From Allolucifera butyrica (lineage in GTDB: Bacteria; Bacillota; Negativicutes; Sporomusales; UPPP01): 64,000 bases of DNA. The notes beneath the pieces were generated by a model, which ran no database searches, was not told where the DNA came from, and saw only the letters and a list, made by a program, of their open reading frames with translations. Made by a program: the position numbers and the translations under genes. How positions within the stretch are numbered: the first letter of the stretch is position 1; every line of letters begins with the position of its first letter. This document shows positions 35,403 to 45,036 of this stretch, piece by piece. The stretch spans positions 1-64,000 of the forward strand of contig NZ_UPPP01000069.1 of assembly GCF_900476375.1 (NCBI RefSeq), in the 5' to 3' direction.

Positions 35403-36367
35403 GTGAGGAAATGCTGTTGACCGTGAGAAATCTGCGTAAGTATTTTCCCATCCGCGGCGGACTGCTGGGGCGCCCGGTTGGCAGTGTGAAGGCGGTAGAC
35501 GGGGTCTCCTTTGAGATTGAGAAGGGAGAGACCCTGGGGCTTGTGGGCGAGTCAGGCTGCGGCAAGTCTACGACGGGAATGCTGATTTTACGATTACTGG
35601 AGGCGACGGAGGGGGAAATCTGGTTTGAAGGCCGGGATGTAACCAAGTTTAAGCGTAAAGAGTTGCGTCAATTTCGCCGGCATGCCCAGATTATCTTTCA
35701 AGACCCCTATGCTTCCCTCAATCCCCGTATGGCCGTAGGCGATATTATTGCCGAACCGATGATGCTGCACAATCTGGCTGTTGGTGCCGAACGGACCAAG
35801 CTGGTTGAAAAACTGATGCGGCTGGTTGGGTTAAGCCCCCATTACGCCGACCGCTATCCCCATGAATTTTCCGGCGGGCAACGGCAGCGTATCGGGATTG
35901 CCAGAGCGCTGGCCGTACAGCCTAAGTTGGTTGTGTGTGACGAACCGGTGTCGGCCCTTGATGTGTCGATTCAATCCCAGATTCTCAACTTACTGGTGGA
36001 ATTGCAGCGGGAGCTGGGTTTGACCTATCTGTTTATTGCCCACGGCCTGAATGTGGTGAAGCATATATCCGACCGCATCGGGGTCATGTATCTGGGTAAG
36101 ATGGTCGAATTGGCCAACGGAGAGGAACTGATTACCCAGCCGCTTCATCCTTATACCAAAACGCTTTTGTCCGCCATTCCCGTGCCGCAGCCGGGGGCAA
36201 AAAAAAGCCGTATCCTTTTAGAAGGGGATGTGCCTAGTCCGGCCAATCCGCCCAAGGGATGCCGCTTTCATACCCGCTGCCCGGAGTGCATGCCCGTTTG
36301 CGCCGAGGAAGAACCGGAATTCCGTAAGGTTGGTTCCCGCCATATTGCCTGTCATCTAATACAGTAA
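35399..36367 (+). CDS. dppF: peptide ABC transporter ATP-binding protein, DppF type
   Basis: 322 residues. [14 protein letters not shown], Walker [28 protein letters not shown], signature [26 protein letters not shown], and a C-terminal cysteine cluster ([15 protein letters not shown]). The start MSEEML lies in the ATGA overlap with dppD. One residue is unusual: the H-loop region reads [13 protein letters not shown] where HDL is usual, so the D after the switch histidine is replaced by G. It completes the five-gene transporter operon. Confidence 0.94.
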   Translation: MSEEMLLTVRNLRKYFPIRGGLLGRPVGSVKAVDGVSFEIEKGETLGLVGESGCGKSTTGMLILRLLEATEGEIWFEGRDVTKFKRKELRQFRRHAQIIFQDPYASLNPRMAVGDIIAEPMMLHNLAVGAERTKLVEKLMRLVGLSPHYADRYPHEFSGGQRQRIGIARALAVQPKLVVCDEPVSALDVSIQSQILNLLVELQRELGLTYLFIAHGLNVVKHISDRIGVMYLGKMVELANGEELITQPLHPYTKTLLSAIPVPQPGAKKSRILLEGDVPSPANPPKGCRFHTRCPECMPVCAEEEPEFRKVGSRHIACHLIQ

Positions 36368-36395
36368 AAACTTGTCACGAAATCAGGAATTTTGC

Positions 36396-36424
36396 TTGCA
36401 ACGGAATAGTACCCATGTTACAAT
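36396..36424 (+). promoter_or_regulatory. sigma-A promoter of the uracil permease gene
   Basis: TTGCAA (36396-36401), a 17-nt spacer and TACAAT (36419-36424), just upstream of the PyrR site. Confidence 0.75.
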
Positions 36425-36442
36425 AAGACAAAAGCCTTTAAG

Positions 36443-36535
36443 GCGGTCCAGAGAGGCCGGCAAGGTGCATAGTACGTGGTGTATGTACGTCCTTATGCCC
36501 TTAACCTCTTGTCCTTTTAGGCAAGAGGTTTTATT
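36443..36535 (+). promoter_or_regulatory. PyrR-dependent attenuator leader
   Basis: TCCAGAGAGGCCGGCAAGG (near 36447-36465) matches the PyrR RNA-binding loop known from Bacillus pyr leaders. It is followed by a terminator, AACCTCTTG / CAAGAGGTT plus T residues (36503-36533). With UMP or UTP bound, PyrR would favour the terminator and reduce permease synthesis. Confidence 0.88.
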
Positions 36536-36565
36536 ATGCACAAAGGCAAATAAGGAGGAATATTG

Positions 36566-37864
36566 GTGAGCAGACGAATCATTCGAGTCGACGAAAGGCT
36601 GCCCTTGGCGCAAACGTTTCCCCTCAGTTTGCAACACTTATTTGCAATGTTTGGTTCGACCGTATTGGTGCCGATTTTATTCAAGATTAACCCGGCTACC
36701 GTTCTTTTTTTCAACGGCATCGGAACCCTGTTTTACATATGGTTCTGTAAAGGAAAAATTCCGGCTTACTTAGGATCGAGCTTCGCGTTTATTTCGCCGG
36801 TGCTGACTATCCTTCCCCTATATGGCTATGAAGCGGCGCTGGGTGGTTTCATTGCCAACGGTATTATCTTTCTGCTGGCGTCCTTACTGGTAAAAAAGGC
36901 AGGTACAAAATGGATTGATATCATTTTTCCACCGGCGGCTATGGGCGCCATTGTGGCCATTATCGGTCTGGAACTGGCACCGGTAGCGGCAGGAATGGCC
37001 GGTATGACCGCTAAAACGATTGATGTGCATGTTGTTACCGTATCCTTGTTCACCCTTGTGGTAACGATTCTGGGTTCGGTTGTTTTCCGCGGTTTTCTCT
37101 CGGTTATTCCGGTACTGGTGGGAGTCGTGGCCGGGTATGTTTTATCGCTGGCTATGGGCATGGTCGATTTGTCCATGGTGGCCAAAGCCCCCTGGTTTGC
37201 CTTACCGACTTTTTATAGGCCTGTGCTGAATTGGAATGCGATTGCGATCATTGTTCCGGCGTCGCTGGTAGTCATCGCCGAGCATGTAGGACATCTTATC
37301 GTTACAGCCAATATTGTCGGCCGTGACCTGGTGGAAGACCCCGGCCTGCACCGCTCCCTGTTTGCCGACGGCATATCCAATACCCTTTCCGGTTTCTTCG
37401 GTTCTACGCCGAATACTACTTATGGGGAAAACATCGGCGTCATGGCGATTACGAAAGTATATAGCACCTGGGTTATCGGCGGAGCAGCCGTGATTGCAGT
37501 TATCCTTTCATTCGTAGGAAAGATGGCGGCCCTCATTCAGAGTATTCCGGTCCCGGTTATGGGCGGGGTCTGCATTCTTCTCTTCGGCGTCATTGCCGCT
37601 TCGGGTATCCGGATGTTGGTAGAGAGCAAGGTTGATTACAGCAAATCCAGAAATATGATCCTTACGGCGGCCGTGCTGGTTCTGGGCCTTAGCGGCGTGG
37701 AAGTGACGCTGGGATCGATCAGCCTAAAAGGAATGTCGCTGGCCACCGTCATCGCGATCATTATCAGTGTAACGTTTAAGATTCTGGATCTGTGCAAACT
37801 GACGAATGATGAAGCCGCTGAAACAGCCGAAGAGGAAGCGGAACCCGGTTTTTCCGGCCGTTGA
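36566..37864 (+). CDS. uraA: uracil permease
   Basis: A 432-residue NCS2 transporter close to UraA/PyrP. Markers: LSLQHLFAMFGSTVLVPIL near the N-terminus, YLGSSFAFISPV (substrate-site segment), VIAEHVGHLIVTANIVGRDL with the conserved glutamate, and GSTPNTTYGENIGVMAITKV. About 12-14 membrane segments; proton-coupled uracil import across the inner membrane. GTG start with AAGGAGG 7 nt upstream. The PyrR leader supports the pyrimidine substrate. Confidence 0.94.
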   Translation: MSRRIIRVDERLPLAQTFPLSLQHLFAMFGSTVLVPILFKINPATVLFFNGIGTLFYIWFCKGKIPAYLGSSFAFISPVLTILPLYGYEAALGGFIANGIIFLLASLLVKKAGTKWIDIIFPPAAMGAIVAIIGLELAPVAAGMAGMTAKTIDVHVVTVSLFTLVVTILGSVVFRGFLSVIPVLVGVVAGYVLSLAMGMVDLSMVAKAPWFALPTFYRPVLNWNAIAIIVPASLVVIAEHVGHLIVTANIVGRDLVEDPGLHRSLFADGISNTLSGFFGSTPNTTYGENIGVMAITKVYSTWVIGGAAVIAVILSFVGKMAALIQSIPVPVMGGVCILLFGVIAASGIRMLVESKVDYSKSRNMILTAAVLVLGLSGVEVTLGSISLKGMSLATVIAIIISVTFKILDLCKLTNDEAAETAEEEAEPGFSGR

Positions 37865-37939
37865 ATGCGAGAACTGCGAAAAGTGGGTTAGAATAAGAAA
37901 TCCCGGACGCATTGTCCGGGAAGTCAAAATGTTCAATGG

Positions 37940-37973
37940 GGAACAGGCGCTTTGAGCCTGTTCCTTTTTTATG
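37940..37973 (+). terminator. terminator after uraA
   Basis: GGAACAGGC-GCTTTGA-GCCTGTTCC followed by six T. A second T-less hairpin (TCCCGGAC-GCATT-GTCCGGGA) precedes it at about 37900. Confidence 0.88.
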
Positions 37974-37989
37974 TTTGTTAGAAGCACGA

Positions 37990-38052
37990 GCTTTCCCGCG
38001 CTTTGGACCTTGCGCCATGAGCTGAAAGATCGCGTCAACGGTCTTTCTTATA
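37990..38052. repeat. terminator-associated dispersed repeat, copy R2
   Basis: CTTTCCCGCGCTTTGG, then ACCTTGCGCCATGAGC, then the imperfect hairpin AAAGATCGC...AACGGTCTTT and CTTA. It lies at the 3' end of the minus-strand ppx gene and matches R1 and R3 in order and spacing. Confidence 0.72.
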
Positions 38053-39570
38053 TCAGGGAATTTCAATCTTTAATTCTTGTCCGAATTCTTTTTTAAACCA
38101 CCTGCTATGTTTTTCCGCTGCCTGTTTTTCGATGACCGGAATTGTATTCGGCAGTAACCCCAGGTAAGCCTTACCATCCTTCAAGCCGGCGTCCAGACGC
38201 TCAATCAGACCGGCTTGGGTAGTGTCCAGGCTTTCCGCCAGCGCTAATAATAAGGCCATTTTCCGGGCTTTTTGCCAGTCCGCTTCATCCAGAAATTCGC
38301 TGTAGATTTTATTGCGAACATATTTGGCGGACTGTCCATGATGCCAGCCGGCTACAACGGCCAGCAGCATTTGTTCCCGATGAGTCAGGCCGAACAAACG
38401 GGCATTCTCGATTAAATAGGCGCTGTGACGGGGATGGTCGTAATAATTAATCGTAATACCGATATCATGCAGTAATGAGACAATTTGCAGCAAAGTCCGG
38501 TCCCGCGGGCCCATTTTATGCAATTCCTGCCAGCCGTCAAACATAGCTGTTGTTAAGAGCGCCACATGCTCGGCGTGGAGGCTGTTGCCGTTATAGAACA
38601 ACAGAATGTTATGCGCGCTATGGGTTAGAATATCATCAATCACGACATCTTGCTGTTCCTGATTCCGGTATTGTTCCAGGAATAAGCCTTCCCGGATGCC
38701 GCAGCCGCTGATAATCAGGTTTGGACTGCGGGTTGCATCAAACAGGCACTTTACAATCGTTGTGCCGGCTACGATGAGGTCGGCGCGTTCACTGCTGAGA
38801 CCAGGAATTTTTCCCCGTTGGTTCACGGAAGTCCGTACAATAGATTTCCACAAGTCCTCCAGTGAATAGACGCCCAACCGGTAGTTATGAAGTTTGGGAA
38901 AAGGATAGTTTTTACGGCGCTGATCCATTTTTGCAATATTACGTGCCGTTCCGCCAATGCCGATAATTGGCAAGCCGATGTCCTTCAGCCAGGGATACGC
39001 GTCGAGTTTCTGATTGATGAAAATTTTTAACTCCGTCAATTGATTTTCACTGACTTTGTCCTGGGTGCTGAACTTCTCGGTCAGATTAACGGCGCCAAAG
39101 GGAAGACTTACACTTTGTTCAATTCGCCGGTTGCGGATCAGGGTCAGTTCCGTGCTGCCGCCACCTAGGTCAAATAACAGGGCATCGTTGATGTCAACCG
39201 AGTTGATCACGCCGATAAAGCCAAGTTTTGCCTCTTCTTCGCCACTGACAATCCGGAGTGGAATGCCAGTTTGCTCCAAAGCCAGCTTAACAAATTCTTG
39301 ACCGTTCGTAGCATTGCGGACGGCGGCAGTGGCAACGGCGAGCACTTTGTCAACTTTTAACAGGGAACACATATGGGAAAATGTTTTAAGCGCTGAAATC
39401 GCCCGGCTGATTGCTTCCGGACGAAGCGTATTTTCACCGGTGGTGCCTTCGCTGAGACGGACTCCCTCCTTCTGATGGTATATCAAATTATACGCACCGT
39501 TTTCGTAGATGTGCATGACTATGAGACGCGCTGAGTTGGATCCAAGGTCAATAATGGCTATTCGTTGCAC
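38053..39570 (-). CDS. ppx: exopolyphosphatase / Ppx-GppA phosphatase with HD domain
   Basis: 505 residues. The ASKHA-fold Ppx/GppA domain has intact phosphate loops IIDLGSNSARLIVMH and LLFDLGGGSTEL, the catalytic-acid region SGEEEAKLGFIGV, and IIGIGGTARNIA. A C-terminal HD domain follows (VSLLHDIGITINYYDHPRHSAYL, then AGWHHGQSAK). It should release phosphate from polyphosphate or hydrolyse pppGpp. It is divergent from the ppx2-ppk operon, with 186 nt between start codons. Next to Ppk, an exopolyphosphatase role is most likely. Confidence 0.92.
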   Translation of the reverse strand: MQRIAIIDLGSNSARLIVMHIYENGAYNLIYHQKEGVRLSEGTTGENTLRPEAISRAISALKTFSHMCSLLKVDKVLAVATAAVRNATNGQEFVKLALEQTGIPLRIVSGEEEAKLGFIGVINSVDINDALLFDLGGGSTELTLIRNRRIEQSVSLPFGAVNLTEKFSTQDKVSENQLTELKIFINQKLDAYPWLKDIGLPIIGIGGTARNIAKMDQRRKNYPFPKLHNYRLGVYSLEDLWKSIVRTSVNQRGKIPGLSSERADLIVAGTTIVKCLFDATRSPNLIISGCGIREGLFLEQYRNQEQQDVVIDDILTHSAHNILLFYNGNSLHAEHVALLTTAMFDGWQELHKMGPRDRTLLQIVSLLHDIGITINYYDHPRHSAYLIENARLFGLTHREQMLLAVVAGWHHGQSAKYVRNKIYSEFLDEADWQKARKMALLLALAESLDTTQAGLIERLDAGLKDGKAYLGLLPNTIPVIEKQAAEKHSRWFKKEFGQELKIEIP

Positions 39571-39675
39571 TATATACTCAACCCCTTACCCGGAACATTA
39601 ATATTATCTTTATTCTAATTTGGCATCCAGACGCAAAATCCTTGCGCGGATGGAGAAAAAAATATAGGCGGAATT

Positions 39676-39692
39676 TTAACACAATTTTTACA
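39676..39692 (+). promoter_or_regulatory. possible Pho-type direct repeat upstream of the ppx2-ppk operon
   Basis: TTAACA-CAATT-TTTACA: two 6-mers spaced by 5 nt, like the repeats bound by PhoP in Bacillus. Only two repeats are visible, so support is modest. Confidence 0.35.
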
Positions 39693-39756
39693 TATCCGGA
39701 AAGGTATTTGTAAGAATCATCAATAATAATCTATAAAGGAGGAGGAATCAAATCAA

Positions 39757-41313
39757 ATGCCCAAGACAAGTCCTGAACTATTTGCCGCTATTCATGTAGG
39801 ATCAGAGCAGATCGGCATGCAAATTGTAGAGTATACAGACCTCCGTAGTATTAAAATCGTTGAGCGGGCGCAACGGCAGGTTGTACTGGGGGAAGAAACG
39901 TTTAAAACGGGACGGATCGGCTTTAATTCAATCAGTGAAGTTTGCGAGTTGCTCAAAGGATATCGCCGCATGATGAGTGAATATGACGTTGGAGAATACC
40001 GGCTTATTGCCACAACCGCCATCCGGGAAGCTAAGAACCAGCAATATATTATTGATCAAATTAAGGTAAAAACAGGTTTCAAAGTAGAAGTTGTCGATAT
40101 GCCGCAAGAGATTTTTTTCAAATATGTGGCGATGTTTAAAGCGTTACAGGAGCGGCAGATAACGAAAGAAGCCGATGGTATTCTTTTCGTCGATATTTCC
40201 TCCGGCGGATTGGGATTTACCCTTTATCAGGAGCGGAAAATTAAGTATCATCAAAACATTCATATCGGGGCTCTGAGAATTAAGGAAAGTTTTGATAAAA
40301 CCCAGCGGGATTCGGCATATTTTCAGCAGGCTTTGGCTGAATATATATACAGTACGATTGAGCTGGTGGAACAAGAGCTGGGGCAATATAAAATCAAGTA
40401 TCTTGTGCTCTCGGGATTCGAGACCCGTCTTTTGCAGAAGATGCTGGGCGGAGAGCAAAGTGCTCAATTGTCCTTTGTTAGTTTGGCTGATTTTTATCAT
40501 TTGTATGAACAGGTGAGAATGTTAAATTTGCCTCAGTTGATGAAAAAATTTGATTTATCCGAATCGAAAGCGGAGATGGTTCTGCCGACGATTTTGCTTT
40601 ACAGCCAAATTTTATCGCTAGCCAGCAGTGATGAGATTGTTATAGCGGGTGACAGTGTAATGGACGGTATTACTTATCTTCATGTCGCTCAGCAGTATGA
40701 AGACAAATGGCTGGACATGCTGGAAGAGCAGGTTGTCAGCTTTGCCAGGGCATTAGGCCGTAAATATCAGTACGATTCTCAGCATGCCGGGCGGGTGGAG
40801 GAAGCATCGCTTTTATTGTTTGACAGGTTAGTGAAAGTTCACGGTCTGGGAAGACGGGAACGTCTGCAGCTTAAGGTGGCAACGATACTGCATGATATCG
40901 GTAAGTTTGTCAGTTTGCGGAAGCACTATTTTTATTCTTACCGCTTGATTGCTTCGTCCGATATGCCGGGTTTTTCGGAACGGGAAAAAGAGGTTATCGC
41001 GAATGTGGCCTATTACCATTCCAAAGGTACACCGAATGATTCAGACAGTAATTTTTCGCTATTATCCATGGAACAGAAAGTAACAGTAGCTAAACTGGCC
41101 GCTCTAATCCGGCTGGCCGATGCTTTGGACCGCAGCCACCGGCAAAAAGCAGTCATTCATGATATTGTCCTGAAAGGGGACGAGATGATTATCAGTGTGT
41201 CCGCTCAAGAGGATATGTCGCTGGAAGAATGGACATTTGTGGATAAGGCTGATTTTTTTGAAGATGTATTTGGAATTCGGGCTATTCTTGAGAGACAGGC
41301 GGGATCAAGATGA
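39757..41313 (+). CDS. degenerate Ppx/GppA-like protein with intact HD domain
   Basis: 518 residues with the same two-part layout as the neighbouring Ppx, but the Ppx half has lost key motifs. DLGSNS is replaced by HVGSEQIG, the GEEEA acid region by DMPQEIFFKY, and DLGGGST by DISSGGLG. The C-terminal HD domain is well kept (KVATILHDIGKFVSLRKHYFYSY, then VAYYHSKG). Strong AAAGGAGGAGG precedes the ATG. The gene overlaps ppk by 4 nt (ATGA), so the two are made together. It may be a regulatory partner of Ppk or an HD phosphohydrolase; exopolyphosphatase activity by the Ppx half looks unlikely. Confidence 0.82.
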   Translation: MPKTSPELFAAIHVGSEQIGMQIVEYTDLRSIKIVERAQRQVVLGEETFKTGRIGFNSISEVCELLKGYRRMMSEYDVGEYRLIATTAIREAKNQQYIIDQIKVKTGFKVEVVDMPQEIFFKYVAMFKALQERQITKEADGILFVDISSGGLGFTLYQERKIKYHQNIHIGALRIKESFDKTQRDSAYFQQALAEYIYSTIELVEQELGQYKIKYLVLSGFETRLLQKMLGGEQSAQLSFVSLADFYHLYEQVRMLNLPQLMKKFDLSESKAEMVLPTILLYSQILSLASSDEIVIAGDSVMDGITYLHVAQQYEDKWLDMLEEQVVSFARALGRKYQYDSQHAGRVEEASLLLFDRLVKVHGLGRRERLQLKVATILHDIGKFVSLRKHYFYSYRLIASSDMPGFSEREKEVIANVAYYHSKGTPNDSDSNFSLLSMEQKVTVAKLAALIRLADALDRSHRQKAVIHDIVLKGDEMIISVSAQEDMSLEEWTFVDKADFFEDVFGIRAILERQAGSR

Positions 41314-43412
41314 CAGAATTTGATAAACCGGGTTATTTTTTAAACCGGGAACTAAGCTGGTTGAAATTTAACATGCGGGTGCTGCAGGAGGCGGATGATA
41401 AAGCGAACCCTCTCCTGGAACAGCTGCGGTTTATTGCTATTTTTGCTTCGAATCTGGATGAGTTTTTTATGATCCGGGTGGCCGGATTGCAGCAGCAACT
41501 GGAAAGCGGCATTAATAAGCAGGATGCCGCCGGTCTGACCGTAAAGCAGCAGTTGGAAGAAATATCGCGGGCTGTCCATGCCATGGTCAAGACGCAGTAC
41601 CGTTATCTGCGGACTATCTTGCAGGAATTGATTAAACAGGAAATCCTGGTTACTGATGTGGAAAGCTTGTCGGAGAAAAATAAAGCCTGGGCGGAAGACT
41701 ATTTCTTACACACCGTTTATCCGGTCATAACGCCCTTGGCGGTAGATGCGTCCCATCCCTTTCCCTTTTTGGCTAATCGCAGCCTGAATCTGGCAGTCAT
41801 GCTGGGTCATGAACGGGAATGCATGACGGCGGTTGTTCAAGTTCCGGCCGTACTGCCCCGGATTATACCAATACCCGGCGGCGGCAAGAAAAAGAAATTT
41901 ATTTTACTGGAAGAGTTAATCCGGTCCTTTTGCTTTCACCTGTTTCATGGGTATATACTCAAGGACATTTTGGCGTTCCGTATTACCCGCAATTCGGATT
42001 TATCCATTGACGAAGAGGAATCGGAGGACCTTTTGGCTCTGGTAGAAAAATCACTGCGGCAACGGAAGCGAGGACAGGGCGTTCGTCTCGAGCTAAGCAA
42101 AACAGCTAATAAAAATCTGAAAAACTTTCTGATTGACGCCCTAAAAATAGAAGGACAAGATATTTATGAAATCAATGGCCCCATTGACCTTACCTTTCTC
42201 ATGAAATTCGTCGATTTGCCGGAAGGTGATTTTTTACGCTATCCTGCTTTTGTGCCGCAAGTGCCGGCGGATCTTGTGGAGGTTGATGATTTGTTTGCGG
42301 CTATCCGGGAGAGGGATATCTTGCTGCATCATCCCTATGAGTCCTTTGAACCGGTTGTTGAGTTGATCCGGCGGGCGGCCGCAGACCCGGACGTTTTAGC
42401 GATTAAGCAGACCTTGTACCGGGTAAGCGGCAATTCGCCGATTGTCCGTGCGTTGGCACAGGCGGCGGAAAATGGCAAACAAGTGACGGTGCTGGTGGAA
42501 TTGAAAGCCCGTTTTGATGAAGAGAGAAACATTCTTTGGGCCAGGCAGTTGGAAGAAGCGGGCTGCCATGTGATATATGGTTTGGTTGGCTTAAAGACTC
42601 ATGCCAAAATTTTGTTGGTGGTGAGGCGGGAAAGCAGCGGCATTAAACGGTATGTCCACATGGGGACCGGTAATTATAATGATGCCACCGCCCGTGTCTA
42701 TACCGATATGGGACTTTTTACAGCCAATGACCAAATGGGAGCCGATGCATCGGCGTTTTTCAATTTGCTGTCCGGGTATTCCGATCCACCTGTATGGAAT
42801 AAGATTGTAGTCGCCCCCATGGGTTTGCGGCGGAAATTGGAAGAGTTGATTGCCCGGGAGATTGAACATGTAGAGAACGGTAAAACCGGCCGGATTATAG
42901 CCAAGATGAACGCGCTGGTGGATAAAGAAATCGTTTTAAAGTTATATGAAGCAGCCCATAAAGGGGTAAAAATTGATTTGATCATAAGAGGGATCTGCAT
43001 TTTACGGCCAGGCTTGCCCGAGGTTAGTGAAAACGTTTCCGTACGCAGTATTGTAGGCCGTTTTTTGGAGCATAGCCGGATTTTCTATTTTGCTAACGGG
43101 GGCGATGAAAAAGTTTATCTGTCCAGCGCCGATTGGATGACCCGGAACTTGCGGGAGCGGGTAGAACTTTTCTTTCCCGTGGAAGATCCCCGTCAGGCGG
43201 AACGGATTAGAGGATTGCTGGATCTGATGCTAAAAGACAATCAAAAGGCCCATATTATGAAAAGCGATGGAACGTACCGCCGGGCAGACCGGCGGGGAAG
43301 AGCGGGAACAAACAGTCAGGAATTATTTTACGAGATGGCCCAACTGGCAGCTAAACCGCAGGATATTACATTGGAACAAATGCTTAAGCCGATGTATAGA
43401 AAACAAGAGTAA
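41310..43412 (+). CDS. ppk: polyphosphate kinase 1
   Basis: 700 residues, the normal Ppk1 length. N-terminal LNRELSWLKFNMRVLQEA and ASNLDEFFMIRVAGLQQQ, the head domain, then two phospholipase-D-like catalytic domains. The latter include DPDVLAIKQTLYRVSGNSPIV, the phosphohistidine region LKTHAKILLVVRRE, and HMGTGNYNDATARVYTDMGL. It reversibly makes polyphosphate from ATP, usually at the membrane. Translationally coupled to the Ppx-like gene before it and closed by a terminator. Confidence 0.96.
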   Translation: MTEFDKPGYFLNRELSWLKFNMRVLQEADDKANPLLEQLRFIAIFASNLDEFFMIRVAGLQQQLESGINKQDAAGLTVKQQLEEISRAVHAMVKTQYRYLRTILQELIKQEILVTDVESLSEKNKAWAEDYFLHTVYPVITPLAVDASHPFPFLANRSLNLAVMLGHERECMTAVVQVPAVLPRIIPIPGGGKKKKFILLEELIRSFCFHLFHGYILKDILAFRITRNSDLSIDEEESEDLLALVEKSLRQRKRGQGVRLELSKTANKNLKNFLIDALKIEGQDIYEINGPIDLTFLMKFVDLPEGDFLRYPAFVPQVPADLVEVDDLFAAIRERDILLHHPYESFEPVVELIRRAAADPDVLAIKQTLYRVSGNSPIVRALAQAAENGKQVTVLVELKARFDEERNILWARQLEEAGCHVIYGLVGLKTHAKILLVVRRESSGIKRYVHMGTGNYNDATARVYTDMGLFTANDQMGADASAFFNLLSGYSDPPVWNKIVVAPMGLRRKLEELIAREIEHVENGKTGRIIAKMNALVDKEIVLKLYEAAHKGVKIDLIIRGICILRPGLPEVSENVSVRSIVGRFLEHSRIFYFANGGDEKVYLSSADWMTRNLRERVELFFPVEDPRQAERIRGLLDLMLKDNQKAHIMKSDGTYRRADRRGRAGTNSQELFYEMAQLAAKPQDITLEQMLKPMYRKQE

Positions 43413-43416
43413 GAGA

Positions 43417-43441
43417 ATCGCCCGCATGGGCGATTTTTTTT
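43417..43441 (+). terminator. terminator after ppk
   Basis: ATCGCCC-GCAT-GGGCGAT followed by eight T. Confidence 0.9.
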
Positions 43442-43518
43442 GATACACTGCTCCGCCTACGCTTATGACAAGATGATCCTTCTGCCTGGATTGTTCGCCC
43501 AAAATAATTTCCAGATAG

Positions 43519-43580
43519 TTTCCCTGCGCTCCTAGCCCTGCGCCATGGACCGAAAAAAACGCGTCAGCGGTTTTTCTTAT
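43519..43580. repeat. terminator-associated dispersed repeat, copy R3
   Basis: GTTTCCCTGCGCTCCTAG, CCCTGCGCCATGGACC, then AAAAAACGC-GTCA-GCGGTTTTT and CTTATT. It has the same order as R1 and R2, directly upstream of a promoter. Confidence 0.75.
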
Positions 43581-43585
43581 TTTTC

Positions 43586-43614
43586 TTGACCGTAAAAAAA
43601 CGGCTTGGTATAAT
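43586..43614 (+). promoter_or_regulatory. sigma-A promoter of paaK
   Basis: TTGACC (43586-43591), a 17-nt spacer and a perfect TATAAT (43609-43614), about 98 nt before the start codon. Confidence 0.88.
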
Positions 43615-43711
43615 GTTGGCAAAATTGTATACATTGTGCGCGGGAAAAAGAGAAATGTCTATGGAGTTTTTGTCTTGCGCCGGAATGGCAGGGATATTAG
43701 GAGGGGACAAA

Positions 43712-45010
43712 ATGTATTGGAATCAACCGATGGAAACGATGGAGCGGGAAGAATTAAGTAAGCTGCAAAGTGGCAAGTTGCGGGACATGATAGACCGCAT
43801 CTATCGTCAGGTACCGTTTTACCGGGCTAAAATGCAGGCCGCCGGCCTATTGCCGGGGGATGTAAATAACCTGGAGGATATTAAGAAACTGCCGTTTACT
43901 ATAAAGCAGGATATGCGGGACAACTATCCGTATGGTTTGTTTGCCGTTCCTCCCAGTGAAATTGTCCGTATTCATGCTTCAAGCGGTACAACGGGAAAAC
44001 CGACGGTGGTCGGTTATACTAAACGGGATCTCGGAATTTGGGCGGAAGCGATGGCCAGAGCCTTAACCGCAACCGGGGTTACCAGACAGTCTTACATTCA
44101 GATTGCCTACGGCTATGGGCTATTTACCGGCGGACTGGGCGTTCACTATGGCGCCGAGCTTATTGGCGCTTCTGTCATTCCCGTATCAAGCGGCAATACC
44201 TCTCGTCAGATTATGTTAATGAAAGATTTTGGTACCACGGTGTTGGCCTGTACACCGTCCTATGCCTTATATATTGCGGAAACCATGCGGGAAATGGGTA
44301 TTTCCCCGGCTGACACCTCGCTAAAAGTGGGCATATTTGGGGCAGAACCCTGGTCGGAAAATATGCGGCGGGAAATTGAGTCACAGCTTAATATTAAGGC
44401 AATTGACATTTATGGCCTGAGTGAAATCATCGGCCCGGGTGTGGCGTGTGAATGCCAGATGCAGGACGGACTACATATCAACGAAGATCACTTTTATCCG
44501 GAAATCATCAATCCCCTAACAGGCGATCCCCTGCCTGACGGCGAAAAAGGAGAATTGGTAATTACAACGATTACCAAAGAGGGCATGCCGCTGGTCCGTT
44601 ACCGGACCCGGGACTTAACCACCCTGAATCATAGCGTGTGCACTTGCGGCCGGTCATTGGTGAGGATGAGCAAGGTACTGGGACGCAGTGATGATATGTT
44701 GATTATCCGGGGAGTCAACGTATTTCCTTCCCAGGTGGAAACGGTGCTTTTGAGCCTGGGCGAAACGTCGCCACATTATCAGTTAATTGTGGAACGGGAA
44801 GATAATTTGGACAGTTTGACCGTGCTGGTGGAGATGACGGAAAATATGTTTAGCGATGAGGTACGAGGCTTGGAGGCACTGGAGCATAAAATTGCGGCTC
44901 AGCTAGCTTCCGTACTGAATATCACGGCCAAAGTCCGCCTTGTAAGCGCTAAAGCTCTTGAGCGCAGTGAAGGAAAGGCCCAGCGGGTAGTTGATAAAAG
45001 AAAAATTTAG
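43712..45010 (+). CDS. paaK: phenylacetate-CoA ligase
   Basis: A 432-residue AMP-forming ligase of the PaaK family. It has an N-terminal [12 protein letters not shown], the phosphate loop [16 protein letters not shown], the [15 protein letters not shown] region, the AMP motif [14 protein letters not shown], and the C-terminal [17 protein letters not shown]. Start MYWNQ is chosen with GGAGGGG upstream and matches the family; a longer in-frame start would place the promoter inside the gene. It activates arylacetates. With the following ACT protein it resembles the arylacetate/indolepyruvate-type amino-acid fermentation modules of anaerobes, though no ior genes are here. Confidence 0.95.
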   Translation: MYWNQPMETMEREELSKLQSGKLRDMIDRIYRQVPFYRAKMQAAGLLPGDVNNLEDIKKLPFTIKQDMRDNYPYGLFAVPPSEIVRIHASSGTTGKPTVVGYTKRDLGIWAEAMARALTATGVTRQSYIQIAYGYGLFTGGLGVHYGAELIGASVIPVSSGNTSRQIMLMKDFGTTVLACTPSYALYIAETMREMGISPADTSLKVGIFGAEPWSENMRREIESQLNIKAIDIYGLSEIIGPGVACECQMQDGLHINEDHFYPEIINPLTGDPLPDGEKGELVITTITKEGMPLVRYRTRDLTTLNHSVCTCGRSLVRMSKVLGRSDDMLIIRGVNVFPSQVETVLLSLGETSPHYQLIVEREDNLDSLTVLVEMTENMFSDEVRGLEALEHKIAAQLASVLNITAKVRLVSAKALERSEGKAQRVVDKRKI

Positions 45011-45036
45011 GCAGTTAGAATAAGGAGGGAGACAAC

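Noticed and set aside
43586..43711. Longer N-terminus for paaK starting in the promoter
   Set aside because: The start would coincide with the -35 box; the shorter form matches the family.
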